Assembly: GCA_013426755.1 (NCBI GenBank)
Contig: AP019861.1
Coordinates: 1,765,256-1,829,255, forward strand
Direction of reading: 5' to 3'
DNA: 64,000 nt
Source: Spirochaetota bacterium
Lineage (GTDB): Bacteria > Spirochaetota > UBA12135 > COTS27
A program made the position numbers and the translations under genes. The notes below the pieces were generated by a model. That model saw only the letters and a list, made by a program, of their open reading frames with translations, was not told the DNA's origin and made no database searches. Each line of letters begins with the position of its first letter. The first letter of the stretch is position 1. Of the stretch, positions 47,731 to 58,274 are shown piece after piece.

Positions 47731-50700
47731 ATGCCTAAGCGTACTGATATAAAAACTATTTTAGTGATTGGGTCGGGGCCTATTGTTATTGGGCAAGCAT
47801 GTGAATTTGACTACTCAGGCACACAAGCCTGCAAAGTACTCCGTGAAGACGGCTATCGCGTCATTCTTATCAATTCCAATCCTGCTACCATTATGACTGA
47901 TAGCGAAACAGCCGACGAAGTCTATATCGAAGCAATCAATACTGAAACTATTGAAAAAATCCTTATCAAAGAGAATATTGATGCTATTTTACCTACCGTA
48001 GGCGGCCAAACAGCCCTCAATGTCTCACTCTCACTCAAAGAAAACGGCATTCTAGACAAATATAATGTCTCTCTAATAGGCGCTGATGAAGAAGCCATTC
48101 GTAAAGCAGAAAATCGCGAGCTCTTTGAAGCAGCCATGCATGAACTAGGATATAAAACAACCCCCGCCTACCACGTAAAAAATATGCGCGAAGCACGCCA
48201 TGCCCTCTCACATCTAGATTTACCCCTTGTTATTCGTCCGTCTTTCACATTGGGAGGAAGTGGCGGTGCCATTGCTACGACAAAAGAAGATTACCTAGAA
48301 CTTGTCGCCAATGGACTTAGGCTTTCTCGTATCAGCGAGGTTGTCGTAGAACAGTCTATTATTGGATGGAAGGAATTTGAACTCGAAGTCATGAAAGACC
48401 ACGCAGATAATACTGTTATTATCTGTTCTATTGAAAATATTGACCCCATCGGCATTCATACCGGTGACAGTATGACCGTCGCACCACAGCAAACACTAAG
48501 CGATCGTGAATATCAAACTCTCCGTAACATGACTATTCGCATTATTCAAAAAATTGGTGTTGCCACCGGCGGCGCCAACGTCCAATTCGCTATCAATAGC
48601 CACACAGGTGAAATTATTGTCATTGAGATGAATCCGCGTGTCTCACGTTCCTCAGCACTTGCTTCAAAGGCAACGGGGTTTCCCATTGCAAAAATAGCCG
48701 CAAAATTAGCCGTTGGCTATACACTCGATGAAATTGAAAATGACATCACACGGTCAACACCCGCTTGTTTTGAGCCTAGTATCGATTATGTTGTTGTCAA
48801 ATTGCCTCGTTTTGCCTTCGAGAAATTTGCTAGAGCCGTTCCATACTTAGGCGTACAAATGAAATCAGTCGGCGAAGCAATGGCCATCGGACGCACTTTT
48901 ACAGAAGCCTTCCAAAAAGCTATCCGCAGCTTAGAAGTAGACCTTGCTGGCTTTGACGGAGACTTGTTTTCCTATCAAAATATCAATGATTTTACAGAAC
49001 CGCAACTACACGCTTATATTCAAAAACACACCCATCAAATACCTAAAATCAAACATCAAATCAGAAATTTTTATCATAAACGACTATGTTGCATCAAAGA
49101 CCTATTCTACTTAGGAGTGAGTGAAGCAGAAATTACGGAAACTTCGCTCATTGATCCTTGGTTTATTCATCAATTCGCTACTTTGTTTTCCATCGAACAG
49201 CGCTGCAGGAAATACAGTCTTAACGATTTACTTGAAAAATCCCTAACTCACCCATATTCAATTCCTAACACCATCAATATTGATGAACTCCTACCATCAC
49301 CTCATAATGACTCTTCACCAACTATCTCATCATTGCCTATATCATCATCTCCTGCATCATCTCTTGCTAATGATCTTCCCAAATCTCCCTCAATTCTCCA
49401 ACAAATCAAGCAAAGCGACCCAACAAAACCCATCTTCTCAATCATTAAAGAAGAGTCTTTTCTAAAAACCCTAAAAAAACACGGCTTTTCCGATCTTCAA
49501 CTCGCCTATCTATTTAGAACATCAGAAACCACAGTACGCCATATCAGATACCAATTGGGAATTCGCCCTGTATTTAAAATTGTAGACACCTGCGCAGGTG
49601 AATTTGAAGCTAGAACACCCTATTATTATAGCTCTTATGACGAAGAAGATGAATTGCAGTATCGTCTGCACCCTACCGACCATACCCACCACCACTCATC
49701 CAATCCTAACGATCACGATAATTCTAATATTTCTACCCTTGCTTCCAATTCTAACAATCACGATAATTCTAGTATTTCTACCCTTGCTTCCAATCCTAAC
49801 GATCACGATAATTCTAGTATTTCTACCCCTGCTTCCAATTTTAACGATCACGATAATTCTAGTATTTCTAGTAATTCAAAGCATATTGATACCTCCCGCA
49901 CCATTGAAGCGGGCATTGAAACGGGAAATAATGATAGTAAAGATAAAAAACTACTCCCACAACAGAACCTCAACCCCAATCAATCTCCCTTATCTCACAA
50001 AAAACGAAAACGCATTGTCATCATAGGTGGCGGTCCTAACAGAATAGGACAAGGTATTGAATTTGATTATATGTGTGTCCAGGCCTCATTGGAACTTAGA
50101 AAATTAGGCTACGATCCCGTCATGATCAATTCAAACCCAGAAACCGTCTCCACCGATTATGACGTCTCTTCGTTTTTATTCTTTGATCCCCTCACAGCAG
50201 AAGACGTGTTAGAAATTATTGCTGCTGTAGGAGCGATTGGCGTTATAGTGCATTTTGGCGGACAAACTTCGCTCAATCTAAGCGCCGCTCTCAATGATAC
50301 CCAGATTCCTATCCTAGGCACACAACATCATAGCATTGTCATGAGCGAAGACCGTAAGGCATTCAGTAAAATCTTAAAAAAAATCAATGCCCTCCAACCC
50401 CCAAATGACGCAGTCTTCACCTATAAAGAAGTTCTAGCCGCCGCCCAAAAAATTGGCTACCCCGTCCTCATCCGTCCATCTTTTGTCTTAGGCGGACGTG
50501 CTATGAAAATCGCTCACAATGAACCAGAACTCAAAGAATTTTTCAATCTAGCGAAAAACGCCGCCCCACCCCTCAGTATTCTTATCGACAAATACCTAGA
50601 AAATGCACGCGAATTAGACATTGACCTGCTCTCAGATGGCAATAACACTGTCATTTGTGGTATTTTAGAACACGTCGAAGCTGCAGGAATCCATTCAGGT

Positions 50701-51618
50701 GACTCTGCGTGTTTTATCCCACCTAAATCTATTTCTAAGACACTCATTGCCAAAATGATCGTCCAAGCAAAAGCACTTGCCGTCGAATTAAAGATTGTCG
50801 GTCTTATGAACATTCAATTCGCACTTTACCAGGACAATATTTATTTCCTAGAAGCCAATCCACGCGGATCACGTACTATTCCCTTCGTCAGTAAAGCCAC
50901 AGGAATCCCCTGGGTCAGAATAGCCGTCCAAATAATAATGGGACGTCCCATCTCAGAACAAGAACTCGCCTTAGATTTCAACCCAGAAACCATGGACTAT
51001 GTTGCCGTTAAAGAAGCGATTTTACCTTTTAATAAATTTCCTGACGAAGACCCACTGCTCGGACCTGAGATGAAATCTACAGGTGAAGTTATGGGCATAG
51101 GCGAAAACCTTTATGAAGCCTTTTATAAAACACAACTCTCCACCCAATCACCCCTCCCACCACCGCCATGTGGTATTCTTATTTCTGTTCATAAAAAAAC
51201 ACCCGAACTCATCGAAGCCTGCCAAACCCTCACCGAACTAGGCTACAGCCTCTACGCAACAATAGGCACTCAAAAATTTATCAATCACCACAACCTCCCC
51301 GCTACACTCGTTCATAAACTCACAACCCATCATCATGCCATCACAGAAAACGATATCGTAGCACGGATCATCAACGGACAAATCAAACTCGTCTTCAATA
51401 CACCCTCAGGAACCGAAGCTGAAATATCCGACGCCTATATTCGCCTCGTCGCTCAAAAGTACGGTATCGGTGTCTTCACTACGCTAGATGCTATATATTG
51501 TGTGACCAAAGCATTGAAAGAATTTTATGCACGAGGTCGTGATTTTAGTATTTACTCCGTCCGTACCATTGCTAAACGACACCTCAACAGCAGAAAAAAA
51601 ATCCTCTCTCAACCCTAA
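47731..51618 (+). CDS. carB: Carbamoyl-phosphate synthase large subunit with two inserts
   Basis: The 1295-aa enzyme (usual ~1070) makes carbamoyl phosphate from bicarbonate, ammonia and two ATP. The first half has [36 protein letters not shown] and [18 protein letters not shown]. The second half starts [18 protein letters not shown] (about 760) and includes [14 protein letters not shown] and [18 protein letters not shown], ending in an MGS-like allosteric domain (ATIGTQKF). Two inserts lie in the middle region: a Ser/Pro-rich one at about 511-565, and a ~110-residue one at about 646-755 that contains four 15-aa tandem repeats. The catalytic halves look intact. No Shine-Dalgarno sequence. Confidence 0.97.
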   Translation: MPKRTDIKTILVIGSGPIVIGQACEFDYSGTQACKVLREDGYRVILINSNPATIMTDSETADEVYIEAINTETIEKILIKENIDAILPTVGGQTALNVSLSLKENGILDKYNVSLIGADEEAIRKAENRELFEAAMHELGYKTTPAYHVKNMREARHALSHLDLPLVIRPSFTLGGSGGAIATTKEDYLELVANGLRLSRISEVVVEQSIIGWKEFELEVMKDHADNTVIICSIENIDPIGIHTGDSMTVAPQQTLSDREYQTLRNMTIRIIQKIGVATGGANVQFAINSHTGEIIVIEMNPRVSRSSALASKATGFPIAKIAAKLAVGYTLDEIENDITRSTPACFEPSIDYVVVKLPRFAFEKFARAVPYLGVQMKSVGEAMAIGRTFTEAFQKAIRSLEVDLAGFDGDLFSYQNINDFTEPQLHAYIQKHTHQIPKIKHQIRNFYHKRLCCIKDLFYLGVSEAEITETSLIDPWFIHQFATLFSIEQRCRKYSLNDLLEKSLTHPYSIPNTINIDELLPSPHNDSSPTISSLPISSSPASSLANDLPKSPSILQQIKQSDPTKPIFSIIKEESFLKTLKKHGFSDLQLAYLFRTSETTVRHIRYQLGIRPVFKIVDTCAGEFEARTPYYYSSYDEEDELQYRLHPTDHTHHHSSNPNDHDNSNISTLASNSNNHDNSSISTLASNPNDHDNSSISTPASNFNDHDNSSISSNSKHIDTSRTIEAGIETGNNDSKDKKLLPQQNLNPNQSPLSHKKRKRIVIIGGGPNRIGQGIEFDYMCVQASLELRKLGYDPVMINSNPETVSTDYDVSSFLFFDPLTAEDVLEIIAAVGAIGVIVHFGGQTSLNLSAALNDTQIPILGTQHHSIVMSEDRKAFSKILKKINALQPPNDAVFTYKEVLAAAQKIGYPVLIRPSFVLGGRAMKIAHNEPELKEFFNLAKNAAPPLSILIDKYLENARELDIDLLSDGNNTVICGILEHVEAAGIHSGDSACFIPPKSISKTLIAKMIVQAKALAVELKIVGLMNIQFALYQDNIYFLEANPRGSRTIPFVSKATGIPWVRIAVQIIMGRPISEQELALDFNPETMDYVAVKEAILPFNKFPDEDPLLGPEMKSTGEVMGIGENLYEAFYKTQLSTQSPLPPPPCGILISVHKKTPELIEACQTLTELGYSLYATIGTQKFINHHNLPATLVHKLTTHHHAITENDIVARIINGQIKLVFNTPSGTEAEISDAYIRLVAQKYGIGVFTTLDAIYCVTKALKEFYARGRDFSIYSVRTIAKRHLNSRKKILSQP
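49702..49872 (+). repeat. In-frame 45-nt tandem repeat inside carB
   Basis: Four units of 45 nt, the last partial, encode [15 protein letters not shown] with small variations. They lie in the linker between the two synthetase halves. Unit starts are 49702, 49747, 49792 and 49837. Confidence 0.95.
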
Positions 51619-52110
51619 ACGACACTAAAATTAGCTTCGCCCTAAAAAAATCACACCTGTTACACCCTGCACTCGTATAATATGTGTAATCGTTTTTCTT
51701 TATCAGAAAAAATATATCACTGAGTTTAATTAAGTTCAATAATATCATTAATCTAGATGAAAAGATATTGTATAATTTAATGCATTTTCCTTACAACTAT
51801 TTATGTTAAGTGCTACAAGAAGTCTTCATATCATTTAATCCACTACTTACAGCAAGTGCTATGAAATGACAATCACATCATTTATAACCCACCACTTACC
51901 GTTAATCTGTATGAAAGGATATTATACCAGATGCTCTACTCTAACCGTAGCTCACTGAGAACACCGTTTCACAATTTCCTAAAATTCTCTGTCTAGCAAA
52001 ATTTAATAGCAACCTATCTGTAACCAAACCACGCTTAAAAATAGTAAGATAACCTACATATAAAAAAACATTCATATAGATAAAACTGTATTCGTGCCGG
52101 GCACACAATC
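51619..52110. other. Gap between carB and purF
   Basis: No gene is supported. Loosely repeated segments with CCACTACTTAC and ATGAAA-GATATTATA occur between 51770 and 51930. A short inverted repeat GTGCC-G-GGCAC at about 52094-52104 sits 6 nt before the purF ATG, where a ribosome site would be. It might mask or replace it. Confidence 0.5.
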
Positions 52111-53562
52111 ATGATCAGTAATAAAAAAGAAGCTTGCGGTCTCATTGGGATTACAAACCACCGCGACGCCATTCACTTAACAATTGTAGGACTGTTTGCA
52201 CTCCAGCACCGCGGCGAAGAAGCTGCTGGCATCGCTTATGCAAACGGCAAATCCATCGCAGGACATACCGGCAAAGGACTCGTTCACCAAACATTTAATA
52301 GCACGTTTAAAAAAGACCTCGAATTCTCTCCAAGTCACCGCCCTCTAGCCATCGGACACACACGCTACTCAATCACAGGAAATAACCAAGGCCCTAACGT
52401 GCAGCCGCTCTTAGTCGATCACTTAAAAGGAACGTTCGCTCTCGCACATAATGGAAACTTCACAAACGCACGCGAACTCAAATATCGCCTCGAACAACAA
52501 GGAGCTATCTTTCAAACCACTATGGACAGTGAGGTCTTCCTCCATCTCATCGCTCAATCCAAAGGAACAACCTTTAAAGACTGTGTCATTGACGCTATGC
52601 ATCAGGTTAAAGGGTCTTATTGTCTGCTTATTTTAGAAAAAGATAAGATTTATGCCATCCGCGACCCTCACGGATTTAAACCACTAGCCTTAGCAAAAAT
52701 CCAACTCCCAACAGGACAAAGCTCCCTTGTCGTAGCATCAGAAACATGTGCCTTTGATTTTATGAATGCCACCTATATTGACAGTATCAAAGCAGGGGAA
52801 ATGGTCACCCTCAATCATGACGGCACACTCGAACGAGAAATGATCTTTGATACAGATTATAAAAAACGCCACCATATCAAACTTTCCGCCTGTATCTTTG
52901 AAATGATTTATTTTGCTAGACCCGACTCCATTGTCTTCGATGAAGCCGTCTATGAATTTCGTAAAAAACTGGGCGCTCTGCTCGCAGAAGAAGCTCCCGC
53001 CGACGCAGATATTGTCATTCCTATTCCCGACTCAGGCAATTATCCTGCTATCGGATATGCAACGACAGCTAAAATCCCACTCGAACTTGCTATCACACGT
53101 AACCATTACACCAGCCGTTCTTTCATTCAACCTAATATTCACGAACGCAGAACTATGGTCAATCTCAAACTCAATCCCATAAAAAGCGTTATCCAAGGTA
53201 AACGTATTATCATTATCGATGATTCCATTGTACGCGGGACAACCACCAAAGAAAAAATCCTCAGCCTCAGACGATGTGGCGCCAAAGAAATTCATATGCG
53301 TGTCGCAGCTCCGCCCATTAAACACGGCTGCCATTATGGTATTGATTTTCCTGATAATAAAGAACTCATCGCTAACAATAAAACCATCGATCAGATCAAA
53401 ACACACCTCGGCTTAGACTCGCTTGCCTATCTTTCTATCGAATCTCTCCTTAAAGCTTCTACTCATAAAAATAATTCATTCTGTACCGCTTGTTTTACCG
53501 GTGACTATCCTACCCCCATTGACGTTAATGCTTCTAAAGAGATGCTTGCCATTAGACGTTAG
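52111..53562 (+). CDS. purF: Amidophosphoribosyltransferase
   Basis: The 483-aa enzyme makes 5-phosphoribosylamine, the first committed step of purine synthesis. An eight-residue propeptide precedes the catalytic Cys9 (KKEACGLIGI). Glutaminase motifs follow (LQHRGEEAAGIAY, GHTRYSITG). The phosphoribosyltransferase site is RIIIIDDSIVRGTTTKEKI. The four cysteines of the [4Fe-4S] type (SACIFEMIYFARPDS, KHGCHYGIDFP, SFCTACFTGDYPT) are present, so it is the Bacillus-type, oxygen-sensitive form with a cleaved propeptide. It lies downstream of carAB and upstream of kdsB, each separated by gaps. No Shine-Dalgarno sequence. Confidence 0.97.
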   Translation: MISNKKEACGLIGITNHRDAIHLTIVGLFALQHRGEEAAGIAYANGKSIAGHTGKGLVHQTFNSTFKKDLEFSPSHRPLAIGHTRYSITGNNQGPNVQPLLVDHLKGTFALAHNGNFTNARELKYRLEQQGAIFQTTMDSEVFLHLIAQSKGTTFKDCVIDAMHQVKGSYCLLILEKDKIYAIRDPHGFKPLALAKIQLPTGQSSLVVASETCAFDFMNATYIDSIKAGEMVTLNHDGTLEREMIFDTDYKKRHHIKLSACIFEMIYFARPDSIVFDEAVYEFRKKLGALLAEEAPADADIVIPIPDSGNYPAIGYATTAKIPLELAITRNHYTSRSFIQPNIHERRTMVNLKLNPIKSVIQGKRIIIIDDSIVRGTTTKEKILSLRRCGAKEIHMRVAAPPIKHGCHYGIDFPDNKELIANNKTIDQIKTHLGLDSLAYLSIESLLKASTHKNNSFCTACFTGDYPTPIDVNASKEMLAIRR

Positions 53563-53613
53563 GCGATCATAGATACTAACGAATATTATCATCATTAGAA
53601 GTCCCAGACCCCT

Positions 53614-54396
53614 ATGCGCATCCTAGCTGTGATTCCTGCTAGACTTCAATCGACACGATTTCCTAAGAAATTGCTTGCAGAAGTTACGCCAGGCAAACCC
53701 GTCATCGCTTATAGCTATGAAAATGCTGCCCTTATGCTAAACCGCCATAGGCTCTTCTCAAAACTTATTGTCGCTACAGATAGCCCAGAACTTGCTAAGC
53801 CCATCGAAGAACGCGGCGGTACGGTTATGCTCACCTCTCCTGCCTGTCGTAACGGTACAGAACGGTGCGCCGAAGTCATGAAGAATTTAGCCGCAGCAGG
53901 CGAACATTATGACTTTATCTTCAATCTCCAAGGTGACGAACCCATGCTCCCCATCAGTGCTATAAAAACACTTCATGCCGCTTGTGAAAAACACCTCGAA
54001 CAGAAGTCCACCTCCGCTCTAACGCTCATGAAAAAAATAGCTCCTACCCAAGCCACACACCCTAACACCGTTAAGGTCGTAACCGCTAAAAATAATTACG
54101 CACTTTATTTCTCACGCACACCCATTCCCTTTAACCGATCAGATGCCCATTCTAAAAAAAACTCTGTACCCTACTACCAACATATAGGCATTTACGCTTA
54201 CAGGAATGATTTTCTAACCGTCTATCCTAACCTCACACCCACACCACTAGAACAAAGCGAACAACTCGAACAACTACGCATCATCGAACATGGCTACATG
54301 CTTCACGTTTCAGCCATTACCGAAGACCTCACGTTCTTTGATATTAATGATAAAGACGACCTAGTACGATTTCAATCGACACTGCTTACTCGGTGA
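53614..54396 (+). CDS. kdsB: CMP-KDO synthetase
   Basis: The 260-aa 3-deoxy-manno-octulosonate cytidylyltransferase activates KDO with CTP for lipopolysaccharide inner core. Motifs are VIPARLQSTRFPKKLL, IVATDSPELA, NGTERCAEV, FIFNLQGDEPML, YFSRTPIPFNR and QHIGIYAYRNDFL, ending in an EQLRIIEHG segment. Its presence implies a KDO-containing LPS. Its last 63 nt are duplicated at 58081-58143. It starts 51 nt after purF without a Shine-Dalgarno sequence and is followed by a strong hairpin. Confidence 0.96.
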   Translation: MRILAVIPARLQSTRFPKKLLAEVTPGKPVIAYSYENAALMLNRHRLFSKLIVATDSPELAKPIEERGGTVMLTSPACRNGTERCAEVMKNLAAAGEHYDFIFNLQGDEPMLPISAIKTLHAACEKHLEQKSTSALTLMKKIAPTQATHPNTVKVVTAKNNYALYFSRTPIPFNRSDAHSKKNSVPYYQHIGIYAYRNDFLTVYPNLTPTPLEQSEQLEQLRIIEHGYMLHVSAITEDLTFFDINDKDDLVRFQSTLLTR

Positions 54397-54421
54397 TTTT
54401 ATTCTCTCACTAAGAACTCAC

Positions 54422-54462
54422 TCTCCTATTCCCCATAGAAAACTACTATGGGAAATAGGAGA
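54422..54462. terminator. Bidirectional terminator between kdsB and GLUG gene
   Basis: TCTCCTATTCCCCATAG (54422-54438) pairs with CTATGGGAAATAGGAGA (54446-54462) across 17 positions with one mismatch and a 7-nt loop. It lies between two converging genes. A weaker, decayed relative occurs at about 58195-58232 in the duplicated copy. Confidence 0.8.
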
Positions 54463-54474
54463 AACGTTTACAGG

Positions 54475-57400
54475 CTACTGCAGAGGGCTACTACAAGGTG
54501 CTGTACCCTGACCTCCACCCGGATTCTGCTGATTCGCACAAGCGACATTTATAAGCCGTGGGTATTGACCCGTAGCAAATCTCCAGGTCGTTGTTTCCCA
54601 ACCCTCATAGACCACATTAGCACCCGTTGGCACAGGAGCATCTACTTGCATCTGAGCGGTCGTTCTGCCCGTACCACCACCAGGACTAGTTGACGGGGAT
54701 CCTGATACCTCAGTATTCCAATAAGAGGCTGTTACACTACTATTAGCGGCACCAGTCCCGACTAAGCCTCCAACAGCACTACTTCCTGTTACAGCGCCTA
54801 TCGCATAGGAACGAGTGATCGCACCACCATTCGATCCGACTAAGCCTCCGACAGCACTACTTCCTGTTACAGCGCCTGTCGCATAGGAATCACTGAACGT
54901 TAGAGGATTTGTACCACTCCCAACTAAGCCTCCGACACTACTACTTCCTGTTACAGCGCCTGTCGCATAGGAATTAGTCACGCTGGAAATGGAGGATACT
55001 TTAAACACCCTACCGATTAAGCCTCCGACATCATCACCTGTTCCTATTACAGCGCCTGTCGCATAGGAATTATTGATCGTTGAAGAACCCAAAAGCCCGA
55101 CTAGGCCTCCGATACGTCTATCTCCTGAAACAGTGGCTGTCGCATAAGAATCAGTGATCGTTGAAGAATTTGCACTCCCGACTAAGCCTCCGACATTACT
55201 AGTTATTCCTGTTACATTACCTGTCACATGAGAACCGAGTATTGAAGAACCGCCGCCATTCCCGACCAAGCCTCCGACATTATTATCGCCTGTAATCTTA
55301 ACATCAATCAGAGAACAGTTCTTAACCGTAGTACTTCCAACAATAGAACCCAACAATCCTACTTCACCTGCACCAAGTCTATTAATATAAAGATTCGAAA
55401 TTATCTTGTTGTCACAATCAAACGTTCCCGAAAACTGTTCAGCACCTATTTTTCCGATCGGAATAAATCCTTTGCCAGGTGAACCATCGCCACTAGAAAT
55501 CTTACTGCCCATCTCACTGAACGGTAAGCCTGGCAGTCCCATATCTATATCAACCGTTATTTTATAGTATTTATTACGATAATTAATCGCTTCATTACTA
55601 ATGAGATATGATACGAGGTCTAACTTAGGAGCACTGTCTATCTGGTAGGCGTTAGCCTCATCAGCACCTGTCTGCCCACTAGGAAAACTCGCGCACGCTG
55701 GAAACTTCATCATAATAGTAAAACCAGAATCGAGAATACCATTACCGTATTCTAAGACAAGTCTACGGATAACCGTGTATTTGCCACTATCAAGCGTATC
55801 TCGGTCACGGTCGTAATACCTAGGAAAGGGCGTCAAAGCAGCTATCCCACTTCCTGAAATATCAGTGCCAGTAGAGTCAAGCACAGTTATTGTCGTTGGT
55901 ACCGTTAGCAACTCGCAAGCTGCTGTTGAGATCGCAATCTCTCCTCCCGGACCAATAGTCTGATCAGAAGAACCTGCGTCACCACCAGCAACTTTTAATT
56001 GAACTACACCAGAAAACTGCACGGTAACCTGGTGGGGAACTTCTATGTTTTTAGACATACCATCTGCTCCTGTAAAAGTATTAGTCACAGTTACCGTACC
56101 TATATTTGTATTAGTAGCTGATGCTCCTGAGGGGTTATTGAATGTGAAACTTGAAGCACTTAATGTATAACCGGTTGGCGTTTGAAAGGTAACTGTTCCA
56201 CTTCCCGTAGTCCCAGCAGTATTCGTAAATCCTGAAATAATTATTTCATTTGCACCTGAAGCATTTGTCTCTAAACGAGCACCGGCTTTACTAGAATCAA
56301 GGTCAGCAGTAGCAGCGTAGGTGATCGCAGAAAGATCAATCGGAGATTTATAGGCACTGAGTGTAATCGTTACGGGGTAGTCATTTGAGTTATTCACACC
56401 TGCTGTTGTTTCTGAAATAGCAATCATACCGACAGGTCCTGCATTCACCGCAGCTAACCCACCAATAGCAGAAGAATTGAGCGCATTAGTATCTAATGCA
56501 TACCCCGTAGGAAAATTATTTGTCGTTAAAACAAGTATTCCAGTAGGTGCATTCGTAAAATTATTAGAACTATCATCATTATGGCTAATCGCTATCGTCG
56601 GTGTCGTCCCTGTACTAAGTGTCAATGCATCTGCAGTCTGCCCTGCAAAACTAGCCGTAATATACCTCGTCAAATCTCCTGTGAACCAATCACTCACAGG
56701 AGCTCCGCTAAAAACAACTTCCAGCTCATACATTGTAGCTGTATTCTCAACGACATTAGTAATTTGAAAGGTGGGAGCGAACGTTCCTCCATCAGTGATT
56801 GCACCAGCGCCAGGCGAGAAGTCTTCTCTGGGTTCAGCAATTGTTCGTGTGAACGGAGCGTTGTCTATCGTGAACCCAGGCATTTCATTAATAGTAAGCG
56901 TATATGTATTAGCTCCTGCTTCATTGGTCAAGCCTGTGACAGTAATCTTATTAGGGCTCGTAGCAGTATCAGTAGTAATAGTGAGACCTATTTCTGGAGT
57001 ATTTTCACCGACTTTCGTGACCGCAATATGAGACATTGGGTCGAAGTTTTCCAGTCCGGCTAAAGAAATATTATTGATTGTATACTCTTGTGAGTTTTCG
57101 CTATTCTCTGTTTCAGTGATCGTAAAACTCCTCGGCGTGGGCGCACTCTCTGCCACCCCAATTCCCTGAGGATTGGTAAAGACAATAAAATTAGCCGTTG
57201 AAGTAAATCCTGAAGGCAGCCCTCTAAACGTCTCTGAAGGTGGCCCAAACACAATCATTCCTCCACTTTCATCACCACCAAGCGGGCGATTAGCTAGGCC
57301 TCTAACAGAAAGTTCATTCCCATCAAGAGCTATCGTCGCTGTTTGATCTAAGAAGGTCGCTTTTATATAGGTGTTTATACTTTGGCTTGTCATCCAACTA

Positions 57401-57852
57401 CTTACAGGAGCGCCTGCTATTCGCGTCGTTACTGCATAGGTAACAGCAGGTTCTGAACCAAAGGTGACCATTAGGGTAGTTTCATCTTCATGAGGAGAGA
57501 CATTTGTTGGTGCGGTGACAGTAATACTCGTTGGAACTGTGGTGATGCCTTGTGATTGATCAATACTGATAGTCGCTGTAGCGCCATTTCCTGAGACGCT
57601 ATTAGTCAAGCCTGCAATCGTAAGTTTAGGATTGGCGGAATCAGAATCATCTACGTTCACGTTAAGTCCTTCGATGTTTGGATTGCTAGTCTTAATAAGA
57701 CTGGCGAGAGTTGCGGAATTGTTCGTAGGTGTTTCTGTTGAAGTCGTAGTATCCGTTGACGGAGCACAACTTGTTAAAACAATAATAAAGTATAAGCAAC
57801 CTACTAATTTTATTGAATTAGCGATTGATTGCAGTTGATTGTAATTTTCCAT
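54475..57852 (-). CDS. Large GLUG-repeat lipoprotein (copy 1)
   Basis: A 1125-aa surface-type lipoprotein. The signal ends LTSCAP with the acylated Cys29. The N-terminal half has several related Ig/cadherin-like modules (FTNPQGIGVAESAPTPRSF, TVTGLTNEAGANTYTLTIN, VVFSGAPVSDWF) that repeat through about residue 600. The C-terminal ~350 residues are GLUG repeats (VGGLVGS, SYATGAVTGSSAVGG) that fold as a beta-helix, as in adhesins and filamentous proteins. It ends with a conserved GWETTTWRFATGQYPRLINV segment. I chose ATG at 57852 to match the start of copy 2. The role is probably adhesion or surface structure (inference). A paralogue follows upstream on the same strand. Confidence 0.85.
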   Translation of the reverse strand: MENYNQLQSIANSIKLVGCLYFIIVLTSCAPSTDTTTSTETPTNNSATLASLIKTSNPNIEGLNVNVDDSDSANPKLTIAGLTNSVSGNGATATISIDQSQGITTVPTSITVTAPTNVSPHEDETTLMVTFGSEPAVTYAVTTRIAGAPVSSWMTSQSINTYIKATFLDQTATIALDGNELSVRGLANRPLGGDESGGMIVFGPPSETFRGLPSGFTSTANFIVFTNPQGIGVAESAPTPRSFTITETENSENSQEYTINNISLAGLENFDPMSHIAVTKVGENTPEIGLTITTDTATSPNKITVTGLTNEAGANTYTLTINEMPGFTIDNAPFTRTIAEPREDFSPGAGAITDGGTFAPTFQITNVVENTATMYELEVVFSGAPVSDWFTGDLTRYITASFAGQTADALTLSTGTTPTIAISHNDDSSNNFTNAPTGILVLTTNNFPTGYALDTNALNSSAIGGLAAVNAGPVGMIAISETTAGVNNSNDYPVTITLSAYKSPIDLSAITYAATADLDSSKAGARLETNASGANEIIISGFTNTAGTTGSGTVTFQTPTGYTLSASSFTFNNPSGASATNTNIGTVTVTNTFTGADGMSKNIEVPHQVTVQFSGVVQLKVAGGDAGSSDQTIGPGGEIAISTAACELLTVPTTITVLDSTGTDISGSGIAALTPFPRYYDRDRDTLDSGKYTVIRRLVLEYGNGILDSGFTIMMKFPACASFPSGQTGADEANAYQIDSAPKLDLVSYLISNEAINYRNKYYKITVDIDMGLPGLPFSEMGSKISSGDGSPGKGFIPIGKIGAEQFSGTFDCDNKIISNLYINRLGAGEVGLLGSIVGSTTVKNCSLIDVKITGDNNVGGLVGNGGGSSILGSHVTGNVTGITSNVGGLVGSANSSTITDSYATATVSGDRRIGGLVGLLGSSTINNSYATGAVIGTGDDVGGLIGRVFKVSSISSVTNSYATGAVTGSSSVGGLVGSGTNPLTFSDSYATGAVTGSSAVGGLVGSNGGAITRSYAIGAVTGSSAVGGLVGTGAANSSVTASYWNTEVSGSPSTSPGGGTGRTTAQMQVDAPVPTGANVVYEGWETTTWRFATGQYPRLINVACANQQNPGGGQGTAPCSSPLQ

Positions 57853-58007
57853 GTTGTTCTCTAAAAAAAACAATATTATTTTAAATGATATTATGTTAGA
57901 AATGGTGAATAATTGTTGAAATGGTGAATAATCGTGTATTATAATAAATTAAGCGTATTGTAATAAATTAAAATAGTTAGGTTTTAACTTAACAGTAATA
58001 AACACCA

Positions 58008-58036
58008 ATGTTAACATTGAAATACCCATTTGTCAA
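58008..58036 (-). promoter_or_regulatory. Sigma-70 promoter of GLUG gene copy 1
   Basis: On the minus strand TTGACA (58036-58031) is followed after 17 nt by TAACAT (58013-58008). The same box pair is preserved upstream of copy 2. It lies about 155 nt upstream of the start codon, leaving a long AT-rich leader. Confidence 0.7.
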
Positions 58037-58080
58037 GTCATTTTTTATAAAATGAGTAAAATTATACAACAAAACCACAG

Positions 58081-58143
58081 TTCTTTGATATTAATGACAA
58101 AGACGACCTAGTACAATTTCAATCGACACTGCTTACTCGCTAA
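58081..58143 (+). pseudogene. kdsB: Copied 3' end of kdsB
   Basis: Sixty-three nucleotides match the end of kdsB (54334-54396) with four differences. They still encode FFDINDKDDLV followed by 9 residues and a stop (TAA here, TGA in kdsB). No start codon or other kdsB sequence precedes it. It marks the junction of a tandem duplication that also copied the GLUG gene. Confidence 0.93.
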
Positions 58144-58274
58144 CTTGCTCCTAACTGAGAAAATCTCCCGTTCGTTCTCCCATACTCCACCCATTCCCCT
58201 ACTCCCCATATCATACTTTCAATGAGGAATAGGAGAAATTTTTAAGCTATACTAAGATTGCCGCGTGGCTTGTC

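Larger units (their letters stand above)
57853..58274. other. Spacer between the two GLUG genes
   Basis: The right part (58081-58274) is the copied kdsB end and decayed hairpin. The left part (57853-58065) is the leader and promoter of copy 1, similar over about 190 nt to the region upstream of copy 2 (61371-61560). Confidence 0.7.

Noticed and set aside
56477..57063. Antisense ORFs within the GLUG genes
   Set aside because: They mirror the repetitive coding strand, have no start signals, and are unlike any domain I know.
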